From NCBI GenBank assembly GCA_025363655.1, contig JANYDK010000127.1, forward strand, positions 1 to 64,000: a stretch of 64,000 nt of DNA, in the 5' to 3' direction. This document shows positions 41,320 to 49,993 of this stretch, piece after piece. A model generated the notes under the pieces. It was not told the origin of the DNA and made no database searches. It saw only the letters and a program-made list of their open reading frames with translations. Made by a program: the position numbers and the translations under genes. Source of the stretch: Deltaproteobacteria bacterium (GTDB taxonomy: Bacteria; Myxococcota_A; Polyangia; Polyangiales; JADJMO01). Each line of letters starts with the position of its first letter. Position 1 is the first letter of the stretch.

Positions 41320-42875
41320 GCCGCAAGCTTCCGCCGCTGATCCACCTCCGCGCGCCGCAACCGCGTGGGGCAGGGCGCCCTAGCAGCCCGCCTCCTTCGA
41401 GCGAAGATCTCTCCGCCCGCGCAGCGCCGGTCGATGTCGTTCGTCGCGAGCTGCAGAGCGGCGCCCTCCCGCGTGACACCGAGGTGCTCTTCACCGGCAT
41501 CGTCGACTGGACACCGGCGAGCGAAGTCCCCGAGCTCTGGATCGCCCCCGTCGACGCGCCGCCCGCCGACGCAGGTGATGCTGCCGACTCCGTCGATTCG
41601 CACCCGGCGTCGTCGTCGAAGAACGTCGCGCCCAAGGCGGGCTCCAAGAAAAAGGGCGTCTCCGCCCTCGCCATCATCGGCGCCATCTTCGGGGCCATCG
41701 GTCTTCTCTTGATCGGCGCCGGCGCGATCTACCTCGTATATTTTCATTATACACCGGTGGCGATCCGCCATCTCCCGAAGAAGTGCACCGTCGCCGGGCG
41801 CGTCGACTTCATCGACTGGGTCTTCTTCTCGCCCTTCAAAGACAAGCTCGTGCCTGCCATCGAAGAGGCGACGAAGCCGAAGCCGGGCGGGCCACCAGGT
41901 CCCGAGGGGCCGTCGCTCAAAGAGCGCATCCTCGCCAGCGCCGGCATCAACCTCGATCGCGACGCGCGCGAGGTCGCCTTCTGCGTCTACCAAGACACGA
42001 CGCCCAGCGCCGCCGGTGCGCCGCCCGACGTCCTCCACGGCGTGCGCTTCGTCGTCGCCATCGGCGGTCGCCTCAAGCGCGGCGCCATCCCCGGGCTCTA
42101 CGAGGCCATTCGCACCGAGTCGTTCGCCTCGATTTTTCGCCTCGATGGCGTCGGCGACACCGCGGTACTCCGCATGACGTCACCGTTTCCCGGCGTCATC
42201 GGGCAGGCCGACGACGGCACGATCATCTTCGCACCGAACGACGCCGTGCTCGCCGAGCTCCGCCAGCCGATGACGGAAGACGAGGCCGAGGACAAGACGC
42301 GCCTGAAGAAGTTGGGCGGCCTCGAGCTCTCCGCGTCGCACCTGGTGTTCGCGCTCTTCTCCACCATCTCGCCGACCGCGGCGCTCGACGCCGCGACCAT
42401 CGACGCCATCAGCCGTGTGCAGACGGGGCACTTCTCGCTCGTGCTCAGCAAGCAGCCGTACCTCGCGCTCGACGTCGATCACCGCACCGACGCCGAGGCG
42501 AAGGCGACCGAAGCCGCGCTCCGTCACCTCCTCGATCTCGTGCAGACCGAGCTCTCGGCCTCGAGCACCGACTGGGCCGGCGAGCACGGCGCGATCGCCG
42601 GCGCGAAGTTGGTGCGCACCGACACGAGCGTCTCGCTTCGTCTCGATTTTCCCTATTCCGACGTCGATCGCGGGGCGACGACTTTTGGCGAGCAGCTGAA
42701 GGACGAGAAGTCCCCGTTCCGCACGAAGACGTTGCCGCTCCTCCTCTACAGCGCCGGCGTCGGTCCCGCGCCGCCTGCCAGCGCGAGCGCGAGCGGGAGC
42801 AGCAGCGCACCGCCCGGTGGGAGCGGCTCGGCCCCTCCGTCGCCCTCGCCCTCGATCATGCCGATGCCCGAGTGA
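41316..42875 (+). CDS. Single-pass membrane protein of unknown function, GYF_2-like N-terminus
   Basis: The product is 519 aa. Residues of about 38-75 (VDVVRRELQSGALPRDTEVLF, VDWTPASEVPEL) resemble a GYF_2-type interaction domain. A TM helix (about 115-145; AIIGAIFGAIGLLLIGAGAIYL) is followed by about 330 residues, probably extracytoplasmic, with no recognised family, and a Ser/Pro/Gly-rich end. The start overlaps the cmk stop, so translation is coupled. The function is unknown. Codons of the AT-rich stretch after the TM helix (about 41736-41755) are unlike its neighbours. Confidence 0.75.
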   Translation: MSRKLPPLIHLRAPQPRGAGRPSSPPPSSEDLSARAAPVDVVRRELQSGALPRDTEVLFTGIVDWTPASEVPELWIAPVDAPPADAGDAADSVDSHPASSSKNVAPKAGSKKKGVSALAIIGAIFGAIGLLLIGAGAIYLVYFHYTPVAIRHLPKKCTVAGRVDFIDWVFFSPFKDKLVPAIEEATKPKPGGPPGPEGPSLKERILASAGINLDRDAREVAFCVYQDTTPSAAGAPPDVLHGVRFVVAIGGRLKRGAIPGLYEAIRTESFASIFRLDGVGDTAVLRMTSPFPGVIGQADDGTIIFAPNDAVLAELRQPMTEDEAEDKTRLKKLGGLELSASHLVFALFSTISPTAALDAATIDAISRVQTGHFSLVLSKQPYLALDVDHRTDAEAKATEAALRHLLDLVQTELSASSTDWAGEHGAIAGAKLVRTDTSVSLRLDFPYSDVDRGATTFGEQLKDEKSPFRTKTLPLLLYSAGVGPAPPASASASGSSSAPPGGSGSAPPSPSPSIMPMPE

Positions 42876-42887
42876 AGACGACCGATC

Positions 42888-43871
42888 ATGAGCGCACGTA
42901 AAGAGGAGCAGGCGACGACGACGTCCGATCCGCCGCCGTCGCGTCGCTCGAGCGCCTCGATGTTGGCGGCGCCGAAGCAGGTCGGGCTCGTCCGCGGGCT
43001 CATCCGCACGATTCGTCCGCACCAGTGGGTGAAGAACCTCTTCGTCCTCGCGCCGATCGTCTTCGCCAAAGACGCCTTCCACAAAGACCGCCTCATCCCC
43101 GCGCTCGGTGCGGTGGCGATCTTCTGCATCCTCTCGGGCGCGGTCTACACGCTCAACGACATCATCGACGTCGACTCCGATCGCGTGCATCCGGTGAAGC
43201 GACATCGGCCGATTCCCTCGGGGAGCGTTCCGGTCCCGGTGGCTCGCGTCTTTCTCGTGGGGCTGCTGGTCGTCGCCTTCGGGCTCGCCTTCGCCGCCTT
43301 CCCACTTCGCTTCGCGGCCACCGCCGGCGCCTATTTCACGATCAACGTCGCCTATTCGTTGCGACTCAAGAAGATCCCCTTCCTCGACGTCGGGTGCATC
43401 GCGGCCGGGTTCGTGCTGCGCGTCGTCGGCGGCGGGTTCGCCATCGCGGTGCGTCCGAGCTGGTACATGTTCGCCTGCACTGCGCTCCTCGCGCTCTTCC
43501 TCGGCTTCGGCAAGCGTCGCCACGAGATCGCGCAGGAGCACGCTGGCAAGCAGCGCAAGAGCCTCGAGGCGTACACCGCGCGTGGGCTCGACGTGGCGCT
43601 CACGCTCACCGGCGGCGCGACCGTGCTCACGTACATCGCCTACACGCTCGACCCGTCCACGCGCGTGTTCTTCAAGAGCGATCAACTGTGGATGACCAGC
43701 CCTTCGGTGGTGATGGGCGTCGCCCGCTTCGTCCAAATCGTCAAAGGGCACCCCAAGGCCGAATCGCCGACGCAAGAGATGCTGCGCGATTCGCTCTTCG
43801 TGCTGAATCTCGTGCTCTGGGCGACCGTCGTATTGGTCATCGTCTACCGACTGCGCCCCAACTTCGAGTGA
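42888..43871 (+). CDS. UbiA-family prenyltransferase, decaprenyl-phosphate phosphoribosyltransferase-like
   Basis: The product is 327 aa. About eight to nine membrane helices carry the family motif NDIIDVDSDRVHPVKRHRP, including the Asp-rich site, and the RPHQWVKNLFVLAP start that is typical of the phosphoribosyl-decaprenol branch (Rv3806c-like). The substrate is probably a polyprenyl phosphate used for cell-envelope glycan assembly. It starts 12 nt after the preceding gene. Confidence 0.88.
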   Translation: MSARKEEQATTTSDPPPSRRSSASMLAAPKQVGLVRGLIRTIRPHQWVKNLFVLAPIVFAKDAFHKDRLIPALGAVAIFCILSGAVYTLNDIIDVDSDRVHPVKRHRPIPSGSVPVPVARVFLVGLLVVAFGLAFAAFPLRFAATAGAYFTINVAYSLRLKKIPFLDVGCIAAGFVLRVVGGGFAIAVRPSWYMFACTALLALFLGFGKRRHEIAQEHAGKQRKSLEAYTARGLDVALTLTGGATVLTYIAYTLDPSTRVFFKSDQLWMTSPSVVMGVARFVQIVKGHPKAESPTQEMLRDSLFVLNLVLWATVVLVIVYRLRPNFE

Positions 43872-43946
43872 GACAAATCGCCGCAACCGGCGCAGCTAGG
43901 TAGCCGCTAGCTTCTCTCGCAGCTGCTCATTTCCACGAGGTCCGTC

Positions 43947-44666
43947 ATGCGTCTCCACTCCTTCGCGTCCATCGCCTTCACTCTCTTCGTCGCGGCTTGC
44001 ACCATCAAGGAGGTGCGGCCGCAGAACGCTGCAGCGACGCCTCCTCCGGCGCCGGCGCCTGCTCCGGTTGCCGCAACGCCGACTGCGACGCCCGCCCCTG
44101 CGACGCCGACTGCGACGCCCGCGACCAACACCGGCGGGCTCATCGGAGCCGGCATCGCCAAGCTCGACATGGTGAAGCCGAACATCTTCGGCAAGGACAA
44201 GCCGTTCACGGGCGCCATCGAAGGTCACGTCTTCGACATCCCGGCGGGCACCAACTCGCTGCCGGCGCCCTCCGACTGGTTCAAGCTCAAGCAAATCGCC
44301 ACGCTCTGGTCGCAGTCCTGGGACATCTCGGCGCGCGACTTCAAAGACGGCTTCCCCGGCGTGCCCGGCAACAAGGACGAGTGGTTCGCCATCCACTGGG
44401 ACGGCACGATCAACGTCACCAAGGCCGGCACCTACAACTTCAAGATGATCAGCGACGACGGCGCGCGCCTGATGCTCGACGACCAGCTGGTGGTCAACGA
44501 CGACGGCCTCCACGCGCCGAAAGAAGCGACCGGCAGCTACAGCCTCACCTCTGGCCCGCATCACCTCGTCATCGACTACTTCCAGGGCCCGAAGTGGCAG
44601 ATCGCCCTGCAGATTTTCGTCTCCTCGCCGAACATGATGCAGAAGCCGCTGACCAGCAGTTTTTAG
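43947..44666 (+). CDS. PA14-domain lipoprotein
   Basis: The product is 239 aa. Signal peptide and lipobox (FVAAC) are followed by a Pro/Ala/Thr linker (ATPTATPAPATPTA), then a PA14 beta-barrel (about 90-239; WFAIHWDGTINVTKAGTYNF, DDGARLMLDDQLVVND, GPHHLVIDYFQG). The DDGARL and strand pattern fit PA14 calcium- and carbohydrate-binding domains. It is probably a surface adhesin-like binding protein. Confidence 0.9.
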   Translation: MRLHSFASIAFTLFVAACTIKEVRPQNAAATPPPAPAPAPVAATPTATPAPATPTATPATNTGGLIGAGIAKLDMVKPNIFGKDKPFTGAIEGHVFDIPAGTNSLPAPSDWFKLKQIATLWSQSWDISARDFKDGFPGVPGNKDEWFAIHWDGTINVTKAGTYNFKMISDDGARLMLDDQLVVNDDGLHAPKEATGSYSLTSGPHHLVIDYFQGPKWQIALQIFVSSPNMMQKPLTSSF

Positions 44667-44726
44667 CCGGCGAAGTCGCCGCCGAGACCTAACGTCCGGC
44701 GTCGGTCGTGGTAGATCGCTCTCACC

Positions 44727-47453
44727 ATGACCACGCCGGCCTCCGGACGTTTCGTCTCCATTCGTCCCGTCGCTCCGCCCCCCAGCCAGTCCGACGGTCG
44801 CCGCGATCGCTACGAGCCGTCGCAGATCGAGCCCGTCTGGCGTCAGCGTTGGAAGAAGTCGAAGCTCTTCGAGGTCGCCGACCCGACGGGCGCCGAGCGT
44901 GCCGAGAAATACTACGTGCTCGAGATGCTCCCGTACCCGAGCGGGCGCATCCACATGGGGCACGTGCGCAACTACTCCATCGGTGACGTGCTCGCGCGTT
45001 TCCATCGTATGCGCGGCAAGCACGTGCTCCACCCGATGGGGTGGGACGCCTTCGGCATGCCGGCGGAGAACGCCGCCATCGAGCGCGGGCGTCACCCGGC
45101 CGATTGGACGCTCGAGAACATCGCGACGATGCGGCAGCAGCTCGAGCCGCTCGGCTTCTCCTACGACTGGTCGCGCGAGCTCGCGACCTGCGACGCCGAC
45201 TACTACCGTTGGGAGCAGCTCGTCTTCACGCGCATGCTCAAGGAAGGGCTCGCGTACAAGAAGAGCGCGCTCGCCAATTGGTGTCCGCACTGCGAGACGG
45301 TGCTCGCCAACGAGCAGGTCGAAGACGGCAAGTGCTGGCGCTGCAGCACCGACGTCATCCAGCGCGAGCTCGATCAGTGGTTCCTCCGCATCACCCGCTA
45401 CGCCGACGAGCTCCTCGACGGCACCGAAGCGCTGAAGGGTGGCTGGCCCGAGCAGGTGCTGGTCATGCAGCGCAACTGGATCGGCAAGTCGATGGGCGCG
45501 CGCGTGCGCTTCGGGCTCGAGGCCCCCATCGCCGGTCACGAGCACATCGACGTCTTCACGACGCGTCCCGACACGCTCTACGGCGTGACGTTCATGTCGA
45601 TCGCCGCCGAGCATCCGATCGCGCGCGCGCTCGCCGTCCCCGGAAGTGGCCCGAACGCGGCGCACGTGGCGGCGTTCCTCGACAAGATGGCGAAGACCAG
45701 CGACATCGAGCGCTCGGGAGAGAACGCGCCGAAGGACGGCGTCGCGACGGGCGTCTCGGTGGTGCACCCGCTCACCGGCGAAAAGATCCCGCTCTACATC
45801 GCTTCATTCGTATTGATGGGTTATGGAACGGGCGCGGTCATGGCCGTGCCGGCGCACGACGGGCGTGACTTCGCCTTCGCCAAGGAGCACGCGCTCCCGC
45901 TCAAGGTGGTGATTCAACCGACCAAGGGCGACGCGCTCGCGGCCAACGGCGCGGGCCTGACCGAGGCGTTCACCGAGGCGGGCGTGATGTTCGCGTCGGG
46001 TGAGCTCGACGGCATGCCCAACGAAGAGGGCAAGGCCAAGGTCGTCGCGCAGCTGCAGAAGAAGGGCCTCGGCGAGTCGACGGTCAGCTATCGCCTGCGC
46101 GATTGGCTCATCTCGCGTCAGCGTTACTGGGGATGCCCGATCCCGGTGGTCTATGGCGAGGACGGCGTGGCCGTGCCGGTGCCGGAAGATCAGCTCCCGG
46201 TGGTCCTTCCGCGCGACGTGCAATTCACCGGCGAAGGCGGCTCGCCGCTCGGCAAGGTGAAGTCCTTCGTCGAGACGCAGGACCCTCGTTTTCCCGGTGA
46301 TCCGTCGAAGAAGGCACGCCGCGAGACCGACACCTTCGACACCTTCTGGGAGTCGAGCTGGTACTTCCTCCGCTACACCTCGCCCAAGTACGACAAGGGC
46401 CCGGTCGATCCCGAGGTCGCGGGCGCGTGGATGCCGGTCGATCAATACATCGGCGGCATCGAGCACGCGGTCATGCACCTGCTCTACGCGCGCTTCTTCC
46501 ACAAGGTGATGATCGACCTCGGCTTCCTCCCGCGCTCGACGCCGCGTGAGCCGTTCGCGCGTTTGCTCACGCAAGGGATGGTCTGCATGCAGACGCAGTT
46601 CGTCCGCGACGCCAAGGGCTCGCCGGTGTGGCTCTACCCGGAGGAGGTCGACGCCGCCGGCAAGGCGCACGCGACGGGGCACGAGGGCAAGACCGTCGAG
46701 CTCGGCCGCGTCGAGAAGATGAGCAAATCGAAGAAGAACGTCGTCGATCCCGACGCGATGGTCGCGCGCTACGGCGCCGACACCGTGCGCATGTTCATGC
46801 TCTTCGCCGCGCCGCCCGAGGCCGAGCTGGTCTGGAGCGACTCGGGCATCGAGGGCTCGCATCGCTTTCTCTCGCGCGTCTATCGCACCGTGCGTGACGT
46901 CGTCGCGCTCCCGCGGGCGACGTTGCCGACGCAGCTCAGCGCCGAGGCCGTCGCCCTCCGTCGCAAGCTCCACCAAACGGTGCAGCGCGTGACGCACGAC
47001 ATCGAGGTGCGCAAGCAGTTCAACACCGCCATCTCGGCGATGATGGAGCTGGTGAACGAGATGGTGCCGGCGACCGCGCGCGTCGCTGCCGGTGATCCGC
47101 CGGTCGGTCTCATCGCCGCGCTCGGGGAAGCGGCGGACATGCTCCTCCACCTGCTCTCGCCCTTCGCGCCGCACCTCGCCGACGAGCTGTGGAGCTCGAT
47201 GGGCGGCGACACCTTCCTCCTCCATCGCCGCTGGCCCGAAGCCGACGCCGACATCGCTCGTGAGGACGACGTCGAGATCGGCGTGCAGGTCAACGGGAAG
47301 GTGCGTGGTCGCATCCGCATCGCCAAGACGGCCAATGAGCAAGAGGCGCTCGCCGCTGCCAATGCCGAACAATCGGTCGCCGCGTTCCTCGCCGGGAAAG
47401 CGCCGAAGAAGGTCGTCTACGTCGCCGGACGAATCCTCAACCTCATCGTCTGA
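44727..47453 (+). CDS. leuS: Leucyl-tRNA synthetase
   Basis: The product is 908 aa. The HIGH-type motif reads SGRIHMGHVRNYSIGD and the KMSKS motif is intact (VEKMSKSKKNVVDPD). The editing (CP1) domain (about 230-430) has the TRPDTLYG signature. An N-terminal extension of about 30 residues precedes the usual start. The enzyme charges tRNA-Leu and removes mischarged isoleucine. Confidence 0.98.
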   Translation: MTTPASGRFVSIRPVAPPPSQSDGRRDRYEPSQIEPVWRQRWKKSKLFEVADPTGAERAEKYYVLEMLPYPSGRIHMGHVRNYSIGDVLARFHRMRGKHVLHPMGWDAFGMPAENAAIERGRHPADWTLENIATMRQQLEPLGFSYDWSRELATCDADYYRWEQLVFTRMLKEGLAYKKSALANWCPHCETVLANEQVEDGKCWRCSTDVIQRELDQWFLRITRYADELLDGTEALKGGWPEQVLVMQRNWIGKSMGARVRFGLEAPIAGHEHIDVFTTRPDTLYGVTFMSIAAEHPIARALAVPGSGPNAAHVAAFLDKMAKTSDIERSGENAPKDGVATGVSVVHPLTGEKIPLYIASFVLMGYGTGAVMAVPAHDGRDFAFAKEHALPLKVVIQPTKGDALAANGAGLTEAFTEAGVMFASGELDGMPNEEGKAKVVAQLQKKGLGESTVSYRLRDWLISRQRYWGCPIPVVYGEDGVAVPVPEDQLPVVLPRDVQFTGEGGSPLGKVKSFVETQDPRFPGDPSKKARRETDTFDTFWESSWYFLRYTSPKYDKGPVDPEVAGAWMPVDQYIGGIEHAVMHLLYARFFHKVMIDLGFLPRSTPREPFARLLTQGMVCMQTQFVRDAKGSPVWLYPEEVDAAGKAHATGHEGKTVELGRVEKMSKSKKNVVDPDAMVARYGADTVRMFMLFAAPPEAELVWSDSGIEGSHRFLSRVYRTVRDVVALPRATLPTQLSAEAVALRRKLHQTVQRVTHDIEVRKQFNTAISAMMELVNEMVPATARVAAGDPPVGLIAALGEAADMLLHLLSPFAPHLADELWSSMGGDTFLLHRRWPEADADIAREDDVEIGVQVNGKVRGRIRIAKTANEQEALAAANAEQSVAAFLAGKAPKKVVYVAGRILNLIV

Positions 47454-47456
47454 GCG

Positions 47457-48098
47457 TCACTTTTTTCGTTTCGCGGACAAGCCGTCCAGCAATTTCGCGT
47501 GCGCTTCTTCGACGATGCGATCGAGCGTCGTATCGTCGGCTTCTGGAAATGCGCGCGAGGCGATGAGCGACGCGAGCCCGTGGTGCATCGCCCAGATCGG
47601 CGTCGCCAAGCTCATCGGGTCGCCCTCCGGGAAGAGCTCGGCCTTCTGCGCCCGAGCGATGAAGCGAAGGAGCGTGCCGAACGACCGCTCCTTGGCGGCG
47701 ATGAGCTCGGGTGACGCGAGGTCGATGACGTCGCGCTCGTCGCGATAGAGGACGAGATAGCGACCACGGTGCTCGCGCGCGAAGCGGACGTAGGCGACGC
47801 TGGCGGCGAGGAACTGTTTGCGGAGGTCGTGACCGGCGGCGTCGATGGCCGTTTCGATGGCCGCGCCGAGCGCGTGCATGGCATCGATCGCGAGCGCGGT
47901 GACGAGCGCGCGCTTGTCGGGGAAGTGTCGATAAGGGGCGGCGTGGGAGACGCCGATCCGCCGGGCGACGTCCCGGAGCGTGCAGGCCTCGAGCCCCTCG
48001 GTCTCGACGATGGCGAGCGCCTCGCGAAGGACGGCCATGCGCAAGTCGCCGTGGTGGTAGGGGCGCACCGCGCCCTTTTTGGCTCTCTTTTCGGTCAC
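47457..48098 (-). CDS. TetR/AcrR-family regulator with WHG-type C-terminal domain
   Basis: The product is 213 aa from ATG 48098. The N-terminal HTH (HHGDLRMAVLREALAIVET, CTLRDVARRIGVSHAAPYRHF) is followed by the TetR C-terminal WHG-type domain. It converges with leuS, 3 nt apart, and is divergent from the flavoprotein gene at 48217, its likely target. Confidence 0.92.
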   Translation of the reverse strand: MTEKRAKKGAVRPYHHGDLRMAVLREALAIVETEGLEACTLRDVARRIGVSHAAPYRHFPDKRALVTALAIDAMHALGAAIETAIDAAGHDLRKQFLAASVAYVRFAREHRGRYLVLYRDERDVIDLASPELIAAKERSFGTLLRFIARAQKAELFPEGDPMSLATPIWAMHHGLASLIASRAFPEADDTTLDRIVEEAHAKLLDGLSAKRKK

Positions 48099-48144
48099 AG
48101 CGTGCGCTCCATCGACTTCCGGACACTATCACCGACCGCGCATG

Positions 48145-48178
48145 TTGACATCGACTACTTCATAATGTAGACAGTGTC
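48145..48178 (+). promoter_or_regulatory. Promoter and candidate TetR operator upstream of the flavoprotein gene
   Basis: TTGACA (48145-48150), a 17-bp spacer and TAGACA (48168-48173) form a plausible sigma-70 promoter in a short AT-rich patch. The odd palindrome GACA-G-TGTC (48170-48178) overlaps the -10. A related GACAC site occurs at 48122. Confidence 0.5.
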
Positions 48179-48216
48179 ATCATTGTCGCATGGCCGTCGT
48201 GGCCGGGAGGTCTCTC

Positions 48217-49440
48217 ATGGAAGAAGCTCGTCGCTGTTCGGAACGTTCGCTGCTCCTCGAAGCCGTCGCTGCCGTCGCCCCCATCGCCCGTGCCCATGCG
48301 CCCGAGGCCGAAGAACGCCGGACGCTCTCCTTGCCGGTCGTCGCCGCCTTGCGGGAGCGAGGTCTCTTCGCGCTCGCCACGCCGCGAGAGCTCGGTGGTT
48401 TCGAGGCCGATCCGCTGACCCAGCTCGAGGTCTTCGAGGCGATGACCCGCATCGACACGTCCGCCGGTTGGGGCCTCCTCATCGGCGCGATGCAGGCGGC
48501 GATGGTCGGCGCCTATCTGCCCGATGCCGCGGTCTCACGCGTCTTTCCCGGAGGCGCGCGGACCAAGACGCACACGCCCCTCATCGCCGGATTGCTCCAA
48601 CCCGTCGGGCGTGCCGTCGCCGTCGAAGGTGGTCATCGCGTCGAAGGTCGCTATCCCTTCGGCAGCGGCATCCGCCACGCGGAGTGGATCTTCACCTCGG
48701 CCATCGTCGCCGGCGCCGAGAACGCGCCGCCTGGGCCGCCGTCGTTCGTCAGCGTCCTCGTGCCGCGTGAGGACGTGCAGGTCGAGGACACGTGGCACGT
48801 CGCCGGGCTTCGCGGGAGCGGCAGCGATCACTACGTGCTGCGAGACACCTTCGTGCCTTCGAACCACACCTGCTCATTTCCCGCGGGCGCACGTCGACGG
48901 GGCGGCACTGCTTACGACCTGCCGTTCGTCGCCCTCCTCGCGCCGGCGCACGCGGCCTTCGTCCTCGGCCTCGCTCGTCGCGCGCTCGACGAGGTGGCGG
49001 TGCTCGGCGCAGCACGAAACAAGGTCTGGCGGCAGACGACGCTCGGCGAGACCGACGCCTTTCGCATGGATCTCGGACGCGCCGAGGCCAAGCTCAGCGC
49101 CGCGCGTGCGTATGCGCTCGATGCCCTCGGGGCCTGTTGGGATCGCGTGCGCTCCGGCGCGGCGCTCGGCGTCGAAGAGATGATGCACGCCCGCCTCATC
49201 GTCAGTCATGCGACCGACGTCGCCGCCGAGGTGGTGACCTTCGCCTATCGCTCCGGTGGCGGAAGCGCGCTCTATCTCACCTCGCCGTTGCAACAGCTCT
49301 TGCGCGACGTCTTCGCGGCGACGCAGCACGTGGCTGCCACCGACGATGCCTTCGAGCACGCGGGAAAGGTGCGTCTCGGGCTCCCCGTCGCGCATCCGCT
49401 GCTCGCTCCAAGAGCGCTTCCGTTCGCGGCCGCGCCGTGA
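48217..49440 (+). CDS. Acyl-CoA-dehydrogenase-fold flavoprotein, group D monooxygenase-like
   Basis: The product is 407 aa. ATG 48217 was preferred over ATG 48190 because it has GGGAGG six bases upstream. The fold is visible in LSLPVVAALRERGLFALATPRELGG, DTSAGWGLLIGAMQAA, GRYPFGSGIRHAEWIF and HVAGLRGSGSDHYVL. The absence of an acyl-CoA dehydrogenase catalytic Glu pattern and the GLRGSGS motif resemble flavin-dependent hydroxylases such as HsaA. It would need a partner flavin reductase, which is not in the window. Confidence 0.8.
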   Translation: MEEARRCSERSLLLEAVAAVAPIARAHAPEAEERRTLSLPVVAALRERGLFALATPRELGGFEADPLTQLEVFEAMTRIDTSAGWGLLIGAMQAAMVGAYLPDAAVSRVFPGGARTKTHTPLIAGLLQPVGRAVAVEGGHRVEGRYPFGSGIRHAEWIFTSAIVAGAENAPPGPPSFVSVLVPREDVQVEDTWHVAGLRGSGSDHYVLRDTFVPSNHTCSFPAGARRRGGTAYDLPFVALLAPAHAAFVLGLARRALDEVAVLGAARNKVWRQTTLGETDAFRMDLGRAEAKLSAARAYALDALGACWDRVRSGAALGVEEMMHARLIVSHATDVAAEVVTFAYRSGGGSALYLTSPLQQLLRDVFAATQHVAATDDAFEHAGKVRLGLPVAHPLLAPRALPFAAAP

Positions 49441-49456
49441 TGAACTCCCGCGCGTC

Positions 49457-49912
49457 ATGTCCTTTTCGCCGGTGGGTCGACTCACGCCATTGTCGTCGCT
49501 TGCCTTGAATGGCGTGCTCTGCGCGCTCTTCGCCTGCAGCGGTCCGTCGGTCACGCCGGTGGTCGCCAAGGCGCCCGTTCCACCGGCCTCGACCTCGGTG
49601 ACCGTTGCGCCGACGTCGAGCACGCCGCCGCCGCCGCCTCCGCCGCTCACGTGCGAGACGCTCTGCGCGCGAGCCAACCAAGTCGCCGGGTGCGCGACCG
49701 ATGCGGCCAACGTCTCGGCGTGCATCGAGGTCTGCGCGCGGATGTCGGCGGGTCCCTGCAAGGACGCGATCGCCGCCGAGCTCGCGTGTGCAGCGCGCGT
49801 CGAGCTCGCATGCAAGGGCTCGTCGGTCGATTGGGGCACGTGCAGCGCCGAGCAATCGGCGGCCAATACCTGCGTCAAAGCGGCGCTCTCGGCCGAGTCG
49901 AAGAATCCCTGA
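49457..49912 (+). CDS. Cys-rich lipoprotein
   Basis: The product is 151 aa from ATG 49457. Signal peptide and lipobox (LFAC) are followed by a Pro/Thr-rich linker including a run of seven Pro, then a compact domain of eight cysteines (CETLCARANQVAGC, CIEVCARMSAGPC, CAARVELAC, TCSAEQ) arranged like small helical disulfide domains. The function is unknown. Confidence 0.75.
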   Translation: MSFSPVGRLTPLSSLALNGVLCALFACSGPSVTPVVAKAPVPPASTSVTVAPTSSTPPPPPPPLTCETLCARANQVAGCATDAANVSACIEVCARMSAGPCKDAIAAELACAARVELACKGSSVDWGTCSAEQSAANTCVKAALSAESKNP

Positions 49913-49993
49913 ACGCCCACGTTCACCCACCGATTTCACACCCTCGCGCATCCGTCGCTTTCGCTGCGGGCGTTCTCTTCGCAGAATGAAGGG

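Noticed and set aside
48190-48217. ATG 48190 as start of the flavoprotein
   Set aside because: No ribosome site precedes it, whereas ATG 48217 has GGGAGG at the right distance.
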